Shown here: positions 44,448 to 57,090 of the stretch, piece after piece | Layout of the letters: the number at the start of each line of letters is the position of its first letter | Position numbering within the stretch: the first letter of the stretch is position 1 | NCBI GenBank assembly: GCA_021442155.1 | Contig: CM038221.1 | Span: forward strand, 45,331,648 to 45,395,647 | Direction of reading: 5' to 3' | DNA: 64,000 nt | Source of the DNA: Cymbidium sinense | Lineage: Eukaryota > Streptophyta > Magnoliopsida > Asparagales > Orchidaceae | The notes under the pieces: model-generated | What the model saw: the letters and a program-made list of their open reading frames with translations, nothing else | Told to the model about the DNA's origin: nothing | Databases searched by the model: none | Program-made: the position numbers and the translations under genes

Positions 44448-45889
44448 AAATCAGAAAATCTCTATAAGTGAGTCGCTTTCAAATTGGAGAAAGAAAGAAG
44501 AGACCTATAGAAATTCATCTTAGTAAGATGCCATGTAGATCTAGATGAACTTAGGTGAGATACATCATCAAGAAAATAGCATACTATCTCAAAAAAGATA
44601 AAGTCACTACTTTAATGGAACCAATCACCACAAGGACTCTAAGGATGATGGATATGATATATACAGAGATTCTATTTTATGGAAAAATAAAGGGATTTAT
44701 TTAAGGGTTCATTGTTCTGGGGCAAGCCCCATAGTTAATTACGCCTATGACGGATCCTGGAAAACTCGATTAAGGTAAATGATCGTTGCTCAAGATTTCA
44801 ATGGGAAGGACTATCAATCGATTATGTATAAAGATTAAAATGGGGTTGATCAAAAGTGAATTATTATTGAAGCCATAAGAGTAGGTTTCATGATGCTAGA
44901 AACCTAAGCATCTAAAATTATCCTATTTGGGCTTTATATTTTAGAAATTAATTTTTGTTTGAGTTATATTTTCTTTAGAAATTTAGACTTTGATTCTTAA
45001 CACAAGATTAAGAAATGCCTAAGAGGTGAGTAATTATGCTTATGGCCCACAAAGGAGAAAGCAACCTCGAATCTAAATCTAAGCTAGGGCCAAACAACAA
45101 CCTAAATCTAAGGAAAAATGTAATTAGTTTGTCTCCACAAGAGAGGACAAATCACATGAAACTTGACTTACAAGCCAGTGGTACCAACTAACTCCTCCTA
45201 TGATTTAAATACATGTAGACAAGTCTAAATGCTTATGCAAGATAGCTAGGCTATTTTATTTTTAGAAAGAGACTAAGTCCTTAAAGTCACTCTAAAGAGA
45301 CTAGATCATGTAAAGGACATGCTTAAAATAACCTAAATCTAATGCAATTCAAATTTCATTTTTTTTGGACAATTATTTTCTTCTAATAGATTCATGACTA
45401 ATGCATGAGATACATAATAAAATAAGGGATAGGTGAGTTTCCACCACTCCAAGGTCAAGCTTCTCTAAAAAAAAATGAAGCCAATCAATAGTAAAAAATA
45501 AGATGCATTTGTGCATATTATAAAGAAAAGCTCATCCACTAAGGGATTGCTAATTTTTTTTATCTTGATTTTAAACTAAGCTTTGTGAGGTTATGAGTTG
45601 TTTAATTTTATTTTGAGTTGTTAAGTTGGTAAAAGATTTATTTTTCCTAAAGAGCCTAATCCACATCCAAGCCATACATAAAGCAAAAGAAATTAGGAAA
45701 ATCATGCCACTTAATGCAAACCCTAAATAAATTATCAATTTATAAAGCGCAAAAGAATAAATGGTATTTATGGTCACCACCGCAAACAAAATATCAAATG
45801 TATAAGCTACCCTTATACAACCCAGATTACAAATGAATTAAATGATAATTTAAGTAAAGGAATTCATTGTTATGGGGTCTTCAAGCTTT

Positions 45890-45942
45890 CTTCTTTCTTC
45901 TTTTCTTCTTCTTTCTTCTTTTTTTTCTTTTCTTCTTTTGGT
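45890..45942 (-). repeat. TTCTTTC tract in E2 5' LTR
   Basis: TTC/TTTTC run, homologous to 25668-25727. Confidence 0.7.
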
Positions 45943-47684
45943 TTTTGATGGTTGGGTGGATGCTCCAAGGCTTCACATGGCATAAGATAGGATCTTATGA
46001 CCAATGTTCATCCTAATCCCCATAACAAATCATTCCAAAATCTAATTATCAAATTTTACATGAAAAGGAAAATGGAAATCTAATTAACATCAAAAACAAA
46101 GGTAAATCATTAAAATCTTGTATATTGACTTATACCCTACACATGAGTGACTAAGTCCACCTAGCCTATGATTATGCTTAAGCATAGCAAAAAAGCATTT
46201 ATATTTTATTTAGATACACCCCTTACAAAAAGAAAGAAGTAAGACATCCTACATTTATTAGCATACACCCTAACATCAAGTCTAAATATATATCACAAAA
46301 TAAAATATAACATCAAACTATGAAAAACCTAAGGCTAAGTGGTGACATAGCTAATGTGTGTTTGAAGTATGGTATGCTTAACTTAGGTTTAAATTTTCTA
46401 GGTGTGAAGACATAAACTTAGGAGGGTTTTATTTAAGTTTTTAATCATTTTGTTAATTTTATTCATGTTTAATTTATTTAAAAGTGAATACAATTAATAC
46501 TTGTTAAGAGAGAAAGAGAAGAGAACTTCTCTTCCTTTAAACTAATTTATGTAGATTCATATTTTTAGTTTCATTTATGAATGATTAAATCTTTTAATTA
46601 TTCTAATTTTATATAAATTCTACAAACTATTCAAAAGAAAGGCATTTTAAGATTTAATAAAATGAATCAAATTCATAAAACACATTACTTCATTTCTTAA
46701 TATATATAACATGCATATGGATGGATAAGTACATCTATACATGCAAATGAGAGTATTAACACTTTATGATGCATGCTAAGTAATCCATTTTAAGAAAATT
46801 TAAAAGTTGAATATGCATGATTTTCTTATAGAAAATTTTCATTATCTAAATTACATGAAAAAATGTGATAAACGCCATTTTTTAATGTAGGTGTACAATA
46901 CCTACTTAGATACTATTTAAAGATAATGGTTTTATAATATACCAATTTCTTAAGAGCAAACATTAAATAAAAAAATGAAATAAAAAAGAAAATGCAAAGT
47001 GTTAATTCATTTTGTTTATAATTTAAGTATGTGTTTGCAACCCTTCTTAGATTGTAGCATAATGAATAGGATATGAAATTAGTGAGTTAAGTTCTTTTAA
47101 ATTAACCTGTCTCACCAAATTATTCAAAAATTATACCAACATGAGAGAAAGGAAACCCATCTAAGCATACCTTTATAATTTATGCAATAATAATTAAAAG
47201 TATAAGTAGTATAATTTTAGATTTAATATTTCATTTATATTTTGAAAGTATTTTGATTAAGTAGTGATAATAGCCACTCATATTTTACTGCCAACACATA
47301 ATTATTTGACATAAAGTAAAATTTCATTTAAAATTTGAAATATGAAATTATGAATGCATGAATCACATGACACAATTAACATTTTGGGAAAGATTCAAAG
47401 TAATGAAAGCATGTAAACAAACTCACTTTATAAATCTAAATTTCTAAGAATAAGAAAATGAATAAATCATGAATTTCAAAATGATTTTGTTTAGTTTGAA
47501 GTTTGATTTAATTTTGAAAAGGTGAGACTTTGCTATTCCTAACCCATTCTGTGTTTTATTTTGTTTAATTTTAGATAATTAAAATTCATTTTAAGCAAAT
47601 ATTAAGGTATACATTAATTTTAGAGAATTTTTAAAAAGTTTCATTGAATTAAATTAGGGCTTAACTAATCCCTACTTAATCCTC

Positions 47685-47760
47685 ACATGCAACGTGGCGA
47701 TGCACCACAGTGGGACTTAAATGTCAATCAAATGGTGGCGCACCACTAATATCTTAATCA
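47685..47760 (-). promoter_or_regulatory. GC-rich block with ACGTGGC (E2 5' LTR)
   Basis: GCAACGTGGCGATGCACC, matching the E1 block at 19257 onward; G-box/ABRE-like core. Confidence 0.4.
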
Positions 47761-48859
47761 AAGATCGGATGGGTAATGATTCACCCACAATTTTAAAAGG
47801 GTAATTGATTTCTAAAATGTGTTAAATAATCTCAGCCATCCATTTAAAATGCATAGATTGATGACAGAGATGAGCCAAGTTCTTCCCTGAGGATTAATGA
47901 GGGCCATCCATGATCTAAGGTGAGATCTGAGCTCGATCTAGCATGGAATCATACAAGAATAAACCCACACCATCTATGCATAATTACAACCCATCCAATG
48001 GTGGATTTCACATGCCATGAATATTTCTTTCACAAAGGACCGACACCTCCTAAGCTATGTGGGTGAAATTCCCACTCAATCACCAAGCTCGATGAGTAGC
48101 TTCATCTGTGGATGAAGTCTGTTAAAATTTCTGGCTCGATTGAGTGGATCAATGGGTAGACCAACACCACTTCACTTTTTGGCTTTGATCCAATTGATTT
48201 CTTACTGGGAACTTCAATCAAAGCTTGGGCAATTTTGATTTGACCCACTGATGGAGTGTGCAAGAGTAATTGGATGGAGATCAAGTATGGAGGAAGTTGG
48301 CTAATGGATTGAGCTCCCCTATTTTGCACTATGCAAAATTGAGAATTATGGAAATCAAATCCTCTCTAAGAAGCTTGGGAATGCTCTAAGGTGGTTGCTT
48401 AGTTCCTTCAAATCAATGAGTGAATTGAAATTTCATTGAATTAGGGGAGTATATCTCCCATGGAAATTAGATTAAAACCATTCTGCCATTTGATCCAATT
48501 GATCATGGGAGGGGTTGTTAGGTGTGATCTTTACACACATGGTCTTTGTGCATCAAATTAAGCTGAGGGAATTTGAAAACTCAATTTCAAGCTATGTGGT
48601 TTTGGTCTATGGCCAAATGGATTGACCCAAACCCATTGGGTTCCACTCATCACTAAGTCCCTTGAGCTTTTAGGAAAGCCTTAAGTGATTGTGAAGAGGG
48701 TATGACCATAATACCCATGGGCTAGGCCAAAACTTGTTCTATGGCCTAGGGGTAGAATGGTTATTTTGCTATTTTTCCACTTTGGCTATGTTGGGTATGT
48801 GGAGAAATTAAGTTTCACCAAGTTTCATTGGATTTGGAATCTATTTGATATGGTTTGGA

Positions 48860-49640
48860 TCATGTTGACCCATTTAGGTCAAAATGGGTCAACTTGGGTC
48901 AAGTTGACCAATTGGTCAAATTGGGTCAAACCAAGGGTTGTGTCAAGTTCATATGACCATTTGAAATATTTTGATGCCTTTGATTTGGTTCAATTTAGCA
49001 TTTGGTTATAGCTCATATGACTCCATTTAGATCAAATGGGTCAAGTTCACCTAGTTGACCCATTTGACTATTTGACAAAAGGGGTTTAGGTAGTTAATGG
49101 AGTGATTGGTGTCTTTGTTTCAATCAATTTTGATTAATTTGGCTCAACATGACTTAGTCATGTTGGGTCTAAGGTCATTGGGTTGGTCTAGTTGGCCAAT
49201 TGAGGTTTTGGTCAAGTTCCACAAGTGATTTGGAATGGACTTGACCCATTGGTTTCAATCAATTTATCTTAGAGTTTTGACACATTTTGTCCCTTTAGAA
49301 AATTGGGTCAAGTGGGCCAATTAGGTAGCTCAAATGTTGGCTTGGTCAAGTTCAAACATAGTCGAGTGAACTTAGATCAATGGTTTCAATCAATTACCTA
49401 TGGTGGAATTTGCTATGGTTTCATTTAAGTGTTGACTTGGTCAACCCTTAGTTTGACTTGGTTTGACCCAATTTGATTGATTGATCATCCCATGATGATT
49501 CTTGATCATGATGAGAGGCAAATATGAGTTTGATTCAATCCAATTTGGGGATCAAGTTGGCTCATGGTACTTTAGGTCACTTTGGGTCAAGTGAGCCTAA
49601 GTCAAATGCTTGGTCAAAGCTTGATTTGAAGTTGATTGAT
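48860..49640 (-). promoter_or_regulatory. TTGAC/GTCAA (W-box core) cluster, E2 5' LTR
   Basis: Counterpart of 29520-30360, with the same dense start (TTGACCCATTTAGGTCAA, then TTGACCAATTGGTCAA). Confidence 0.6.
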
Positions 49641-49939
49641 CTTGTATATGGACTTATGATCAAAAATATAAATACATTTACAAAAAGTCAAAGTTTTGAT
49701 CCACTTGAAAATTTCATATTCAAAGGAAGGATATGGGGAAGTTTGATTTTTTTGATTTGGTTTCATTGTTTGATTAGGTTTGATTTATATGAGCTCATGA
49801 TTGTAAGGTTGATTGAACCATGAGAGAAAATCAAGTTTGGCTTGATTTGAATTCATTTGGCTAAGTTCAAGATTTTGACTTGAAAGGCTTAGATTTGATT
49901 TTGAGTGGATTTGAGTTTGATTTTGGAATTGGTTTTGAT

Positions 49940-50540
49940 TTGAATTTATATTTCATTTATATATGTGAATATAAATGAGAATATAAATTGAACATGTGAA
50001 AATTTCAAGAATTTGATTTAATCATGATTTGAAATCCATTAAAGGGAATTTAAAAGATTTAAAGAAATTTTAAATTGAAATTTAATTTTGATTGATTTGA
50101 TTGATTTATATTTATATTTCATTTATATATATGAGAATATAAATGAGAATACATAAGTTTTGAGAAAATCAGAATTTGAAATGGTTTGATCAAAGTTTAG
50201 TTAGATCCATTAATGGAAAATTATGATTTAAGGGAATTTCAAGGATTTTAAATTTGAAATTTAATTTTGCCTTTGATTGGATTGATTTATATTTATATTT
50301 CATTTATATGTGAGAATATAAATGAGAATGTAAATAAGTTTAGAGAAATCTCATGATTTTGAATTGATTTGATCAAGGTTTAGAGTTGATTTTAGCTAAG
50401 TCCTTTAATGAAAAATTAAAAGGACTTAAGAAAATTTTCATGAATTGATTTAGAATTTTGAGTTTAGTTTGATTGATTTGAATTTATATTTCATTTATAT
50501 ATGTGAATATAAATGAGAATATAAATGGATTATGAGAAAA
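49940..50540 (-). repeat. AT-palindrome tandem repeats (E2 5' LTR)
   Basis: Four units near 49946, 50109, 50292 and 50486, equivalent to 30660-31270. Presence in both LTRs shows the amplification preceded insertion of E2. Confidence 0.8.
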
Positions 50541-50906
50541 TCACAAAGATTTGAATAGGTTTGAATCAAAATTTTAAAGACTTAAGCAAAATTTGAACTT
50601 AGAAATTTTTGGTGGATTTTGATCATGGGTTTCAATCATGGAATTGATTTGAGTTTGGATAAAGTCAAATAGAATTTATTTGGGGTTTGACTTGAAAGAT
50701 GGAAGGTAAGGAATGATTTGAACTATAAGGGTAGGAAATTTTCCTAACACCCCTAAGGCATGACCTATTCCTATGGCTAACTATTCTAAGTCTTGTGGGG
50801 AATGTCCACCGATCACTGGGATGTGTAAGATTAAGTAACTCTAAAGTCTAAGAGAAACCTAAACATAAGATGGAGGTTGAGAGCTCATTCTAAAATGAGG
50901 TCAACA

Positions 50907-53900
50907 CTCTACAGAAGAGAGGATAAATCAAATTGGACTTAATAGAGTGGACAACTAACTAATGATTTTAAATATATGGATCATATTTACAAGATTAGAT
51001 TATTTACTTGAGAAACTAAGTCCTAAACTCATAGAGACTAGATCATGAAGCATGAATAATGACCTAAATTTAATGCAAATTTTTTTAAGTTTTAATTTGA
51101 TTGGACATTTTTATTATAATCCATGAAATTTTATATGTTTAATGAGAAATTCAATTATGGGCCAAAAGAAAAGAAGGAGGTGTGTTTCCACCATGGCTCT
51201 CAAAGGTCAAGCCATTTAGCAAAGGTGGAAGCCCTCCATTAGCAAGAGTGAAATAATATGATTTATGCATGATATGAGACATACACATGTATAAATCTTA
51301 TTATCTTGATTTATGTCCTAGCTTTAGGTGAGGTTATGAATTATTTAGTTTAATTTTGAATTGATTAATTGGATAGAAATTTTTTTATGAGCCTAATCAT
51401 CCGTAATTCATCAATCAAACAATTAAGAAACTAGAAAATCATGTCATCCAAAATTGCACAATCATAAACATAACATCAATCAATTTATAAAATTAATGCA
51501 AAAAATAGAGGTATGTGGTCTTCCACACAACCAAAAGAAATGGGTAGTTGAGCTCTACCCTTATACAATCCGGATTACAAATGAATAATTATAATTAAAA
51601 GGAATTCATGTTATGGGGATCTTCTTTCTTTATTTCTTCATTTTTATTTCTTCATTTCAATTTGCTTCTTTCCTTTCTTTCTTTTGGCTTGATAGGAATA
51701 TGGTTGCTCCAAAGGCATCACATGATACATAAGACTTGATCTTATAACCAATGTTCATCCTAATCCCCCATAACATTCATTCCAAATCTTAATTGCAAAA
51801 TTTACATCAAAATGGGACAGGCAAATCTAATTAAATCAGCAAAATAAAGGTTAGCTAAACATACCACACAACTTAAGCAGTTATATAAATAATTTGAACT
51901 TAGCATCCCACACATGGATAACCAAGTCCACCTGTCATAATGTGGATCATGTTTAGGGGCTAAACAACCTGCACAGCAAAAGAATTTATATTCTTTTTTT
52001 ATTATAGCGGCCCCTTAAGCACAATCTCCTATAGAAGACATAATTAGGCTAAGATTTTTCTATCATCCAGTCTACGCACATACACCCTAACATCTAGTTT
52101 AAAATATTACACCACAAAACAAAAGCATGCATCAAACCACGTACAGCCCTAACACAGAGCTAGAAGTGGTGACTTAGCCTAATGTGTGTGCCATTTAAGG
52201 CTTGTGTGGCATATCTTAGCTAGGCTTTAAGGTTGAAATTTCCAAGTGTGAAGATTCAATTTAGATGGTGGTTTCATTTAAATGATTTAGATTGTCAATT
52301 TAATTAGTTATTTGATTTGGTTTGAATGAACCTACTTTAAGCGACTAAATGTTATGAAGAGAAGAAAAGAGAAGAGAGCTCTCTTTTATCCCCACCTTAA
52401 AGCATTTCTAAGATAGATTGATTAATAAATTTCCTTTAGTGAATGGTTTATTATGTGTTTTAATTGGTCTTAAGTTTTGGTTCTCTTTAAATAGTCATAT
52501 TCAATAAGATAGGTATCTTAGGAATAGTTAAGGTGGATTACTATCACATAACACACACACATTTAGTTCTTTCCATCATGTATACCATGCATATGAATAA
52601 TCTTAAGCATGCCTATACATGCAATGAAAATCTTAGCACATTTTGATGATGAATGCAAAGAGATGTGAATTGAAAATTTGGATATCTCATTTGTTAATTT
52701 GATCATTAATGCCTTGTTGTAGAAAGGAAATTTTTCATCCATTAAAATGCACATCCACATGAAAGTTATAAGTGAGTTTATTATTTCTACACTGGGTATA
52801 AGGTAAGACCTACTTGGGGCTACTTAAAGCCTCAGAAGCCTTTGGATGTCTAGACAATATACTTTTCTTAGATACATGTAAAAAAAAGAAACAAATGGAT
52901 AAGAATCATGCAAGAGATTATGTTTGATTTAGTTGTATGATTTACATGTGTAATATGAATATCCTTCCTAAGTCTTAATATAGAGATGCATAGAATAGAT
53001 TTAGCAAGTGTTGTGTTCTTTCAAATGAACTATACACTTGCAAATTCTATGTGAATCCATGTTAAGAGAAAGAAAGAGACTCATAATACACATCTTATGC
53101 TATCATATGCAAGCTTATAAATATTTATAAACATCATCATTTATTATAATCTTTGATTTATAGGTTTTAAAAATAATTTTGGTTTAATAGTGATAGTAGC
53201 CACTCATATTCTTAATTTTATCTAACACATGCAATTTGACATAAATGAAAATATTTAATTAATTTTTAAAATAAATGAATGCATGATTTCACATGGCAAA
53301 CAATATTTAGCATGATTGGAAAGAAATAGAAGAATGTAAGTATAAGATTTCATTCACCCTAATTAATTTCTAAGGATAATCATATAAAATAAGATCATTT
53401 AAAATGAATCAAAATTCTTTAAGGAGATTTTTTAACTTTGAATTTGATTTGACTTGGGAAATATGAGAAAGGTTTGCTAGTTAACCTATTTCTCCATGTG
53501 TGAATTAGTTTTGGTTTAATTTAGAACAATTAGGTTGATTTTATGTTTTGATTAGGTTAAGATATAAATTAAATCTATTAATTACTTACCTATACCACTT
53601 TAACATAATTATCTAAGTGATTATGAGCCAACACATGATATACAACCACATGGAAATTAAATCAACAATGCACCTAGGAAATGAAGGGTCCTAATGCAAT
53701 TGGCTCACAAAGTTAATTATGCTAAGGGTGATTAAGCAATTATAACTCCACATAATTTGATTGAATGATTTGATTTTGAGTTTGATTAATTAAATTATTT
53801 AATGAAGTGATTGAGACATTAATTAGTTGCAAATTGATTAAGTCTTATCCAAATGAAATAAACTTAGAGGAAAATATTGGAGAAGAGGTCATAATCTCAT

Positions 53901-56900
53901 TCCCTATGTTCATTTAGTATTTCATAATTATTAGCCAACTTAATTAATGGATTCATTACTATTTAACATGCTAATTAATCATTTAATTAATTAGATTAAG
54001 AAATAAGCAATTCTAATTAACCAAGCAAAGAAATAAAAATCATGGAAGGTGAGGTCATCCAATAATCAATCTCATAAAAGTTTAAATTAATAGAGTAATT
54101 AGAGAGTAATTAATTTCTAATAAAACCCAAATTGAGTCAAAATCACTATCAAAATTAATTGATTTTAATTTTCTATTATTCTCCTTTGAATTACCTTTAA
54201 AATGAGTATTTATTTATATTTATTGGATTTTTCTACAATTAGTTCCAAATTTTGGAAGTTTCATCATTAAAATTGGATTAATTAAGCCTAATTAAACTTC
54301 TATCGCCATGTCCCATGCGTGGTATTAAATGCTTTCCATGGTGCAAAGATTTATTTAAGTTATCACATCCATCTATGTTAGTTGCTACAATCACTTTCTA
54401 TGCCATCCAAGATAAGATCAGATTAATCTCGATTAGGCTAAGAATTACAAGGATCTAGATGATTTGATCAGACCATCCAACTAATATGAATGGATCTCCA
54501 TGAATTGTCTCCTCGAAGTGAGATGAATGCCATTCATTTTCGCCAATCCAGCTCACCTCGAAATGGATAAATCTCACAGGCATGCAACACATCTAATGGA
54601 GATCGATGGCATAATGATTATAAAGTACCAAGAAAATTTTACTCTGGTCTTATAATGGCATACCTCACCAGAGGCTATCACTGGTGCTTCCAATGAAGGA
54701 GGCTTGTCAGTAGAGATAAAAGCCTTGTTAAGAAATTCGCCTTGATTTGAAGTGGTTTGTCTGGCCAACCATGCTCTCTTCAATTATGTTAATAGCACTC
54801 TCGCTTGAGGCTTGGGAAATGGTTCAATTGAGCTCGACGAGGTCCAAGGATGGTGTGTGCAAGGTTAATTCTACTTTGGTTGAGGATTGAGTGAGTTGAG
54901 CTCGAGATTGATCTCGCCTATTCTGGTTTTGAGTAAAATTGAGAAATGGGAAACAAGGAAGCTAGGGAATGGTTGGGAAATGATTGGGATGCTTCATAAG
55001 TCCCAGATCCGAGGAATGAATCTCTTCTTAAGAATGAGGGTGGGTGGTATATCTCCCTCGATCTGGGATGTATCATTTGTTATAGCTCAATGGCTTGGAT
55101 TATTGTTAGTTTGAGTTGCATCTCACATGGGTCATTTTGGGTGGAGGAGTGAGGGAGAGTGGGTGTGGTGCCCATGTGATTGGTGAGTGCTGGCTTTGGC
55201 ACCATGGTCATTAGGGTCAGCCAAGTGGCTGAAAGAAATGGTCCAAATTCCAAGTGAATTTGGTCATGAAATAACCTTTGACCCAAGAGAAAAGTATTCA
55301 TTTAGCTATGAGTTTTATTTTGGCTGATTTTAAATGATTTGGAAAAAGGTTGGGCCAAATTTCAAGTGATTTGGACTTCATTTCATTTGAATTTGACCAT
55401 TATTTGGGTCAAAATTGGGTTAGTTGACCAATTGGTCAAATTGGTCAAACCATGGGTTAGTTCAAATGATCATTTGGAGCATCAGGTTTGGTTTAATTTG
55501 GTTTAGATTTGGTTTTGGTTCATTTAAGTTCATTTGGGTCAAATGGGTCAAGTTGACCACTTTGACCAATTTGACTCAATTGGGATAGGTCATGGGTTGG
55601 TTTAGGCTTTCTTGATCATTTGAAATGTATTGCAAGCTTTAGTTTCAATTAATTCTAATTTGGTTTGATTTCAAGTTGGATTTGACCTTTTGGGTCAAGT
55701 TAGGTTCATGGTCAATTGGACTAGCTTGGGTCTAATTGGTCAATTGAAGCTTTGGTCAAGTTCAACAAGTGATTTGGAATGAACCTGAGATATTAGTTGC
55801 AATCAATTTAGATTAAATCATGATTTGACCCATTTTGGCTTTTTAGGCCAATTTGAGTCAACTTAGGTCAAGTGGCCAAGTAGGCTTGGTTTGGCTTAAT
55901 CGATGACATGATCATGTTCAATCATTGATTATGGATTGATTTAGATCAATGGTTTCAATCAATTTGGCTCATAGTGAATTTTGGCTATTTGTCATTTGGG
56001 CTAAGACTTGGTCAAAGGCTAGTTTGACTTTGTTTGACCTAATTTGAGTGATTGATCATTCTAGGATGATTTTTGATCACAATGTGATGCTTGGATGGGC
56101 TTAGTTCAATCCAATTCATGTTGGATTAGAACTTAGCTTTAAAACATTTTTTTTGATCACTTTAGATCAAGTGACTTGATCAAGGCTTGATTCAAGTTTG
56201 GTTGAACTCACATATGGACTTATGATAGAAATATAAATCCACAAGTGGTTAGTCAAATGAGTTCATTTGACAATTTCAAGTCAAAAGGATGAACATGGGT
56301 TTGACTTAAGGTTTGATTTTGGCTTGGTGATTATAGTTTATATTTATATTTGGGCATAGATTGAAGGAGTGATTGTTTGAAGAGAAAATCCAAGTTTGAT
56401 TTGAGAATGATTTGCTAAGTCCAAGAAATTGGCTTAAAGGATATAAATGTTTGATTTGAGTTTTGAATTTATATTGATTTGATTTTGGCCATTTAAATTT
56501 ATTTTTCATTTATATTTGTGAAGATAAATGAGAATATAAATGATCCATGAGAGAATCATGTGAATTAGGAGTGAGTTGATTATGAATTTGGCTAAGGTAG
56601 GTCAAAAGTTTGAAAAAAATTTTGATTTGGTTTGATTTATATTCATTTGACGGATGATTTGGATGCCAATTTCATAACATGAATAAAATGATGGAATAAG
56701 TGATTTATAAAGAAATCACTGGCTTTGGGTTGATTTGAAGGGTTTGCTATGTTTATGGATATGTGACCAGGAAGGTTTTGGAATTGATTGATTTGAATTG
56801 AATTTGATTTGGAATTGATTTGATTTGAGAAAATCAATTGAGTTGGAATTGATTTAAGATTTGATTTGGATTGGTTTGAAGGAGGTACATGGGGTTTGAT

Positions 56901-57090
56901 TTAGATATAGAAGTGGTTGCCTAAACTCAACGCATAGCCTAATCTTATAAACCTTCTAAGTCTCTAGGGTTAGGTTAAGTGTTCACTTAATCACTAGAAG
57001 TGTCTCAAGACTAAGGAACTCTTAGTGTCTAGAGGAGTCCTATGTTTAAGATGGGGAACTTGAGAGCTCACTCCAAAAGTGAGGTTAACA
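50907..57090 (-). mobile_element. E3 3' LTR, right part
   Basis: Continues the LTR cut at 24063, from GAGAGGATAAATCAAATTGG to GAGGTTAACA. It holds a TTC tract (51620-51690), a GTGTAAGGT..GACC block (near 52797), a TTATGAGCC stem-loop (53620), a short GC-rich block (54305), a TTGAC cluster (55380-56180) and one AT palindrome unit (56500). No genes. Confidence 0.85.
55380..56180 (-). promoter_or_regulatory. TTGAC/GTCAA (W-box core) cluster, E3 LTR
   Basis: Same cluster as in E1 and E2, with TTGACCAATTGGTCAAATTG at 55424 onward. Less dense in its right half. Confidence 0.55.

Larger units (their letters stand above)
24064..50906 (-). mobile_element. E2: near-complete ~26.8 kb Tat/Ogre-like retrotransposon
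   Basis: Two LTRs (24064-31656 and 44463-50906), a primer-binding site beside the right LTR, a hairpin leader, full-length but broken gag-pol, and a 3' non-coding repeat region. Termini are TGTCATAG and GGTCAACA. The flanks 23327-24063 and 50907-57090 join into one LTR when E2 is removed, which proves insertion into E3. The LTRs differ in length by about 1.15 kb and by many short indels and substitutions, so the insertion is old. Total length and the second RNase H agree with the Ogre group. Confidence 0.85.
44463..50906 (-). mobile_element. E2 5' LTR (6.44 kb)
   Basis: Starts TATAAGTGAGTC (TG decayed to TA) and ends GGTCAACA. Co-linear with 24064-31656 but about 1.15 kb shorter through many short losses. 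Keeps the TTC tract (45890), GC block with ACGTGGC (47690), TTGAC cluster (48860-49640), four AT-palindrome repeats (49940-50540) and the end block. No genes seen. Confidence 0.85.

Noticed and set aside
55080..55301. 73-codon minus-strand frame in the E3 LTR as a captured host gene
   Set aside because: It sits within co-linear LTR sequence shared with E1 (near 20100-20400) and E2, with no known domain; only chance openness.
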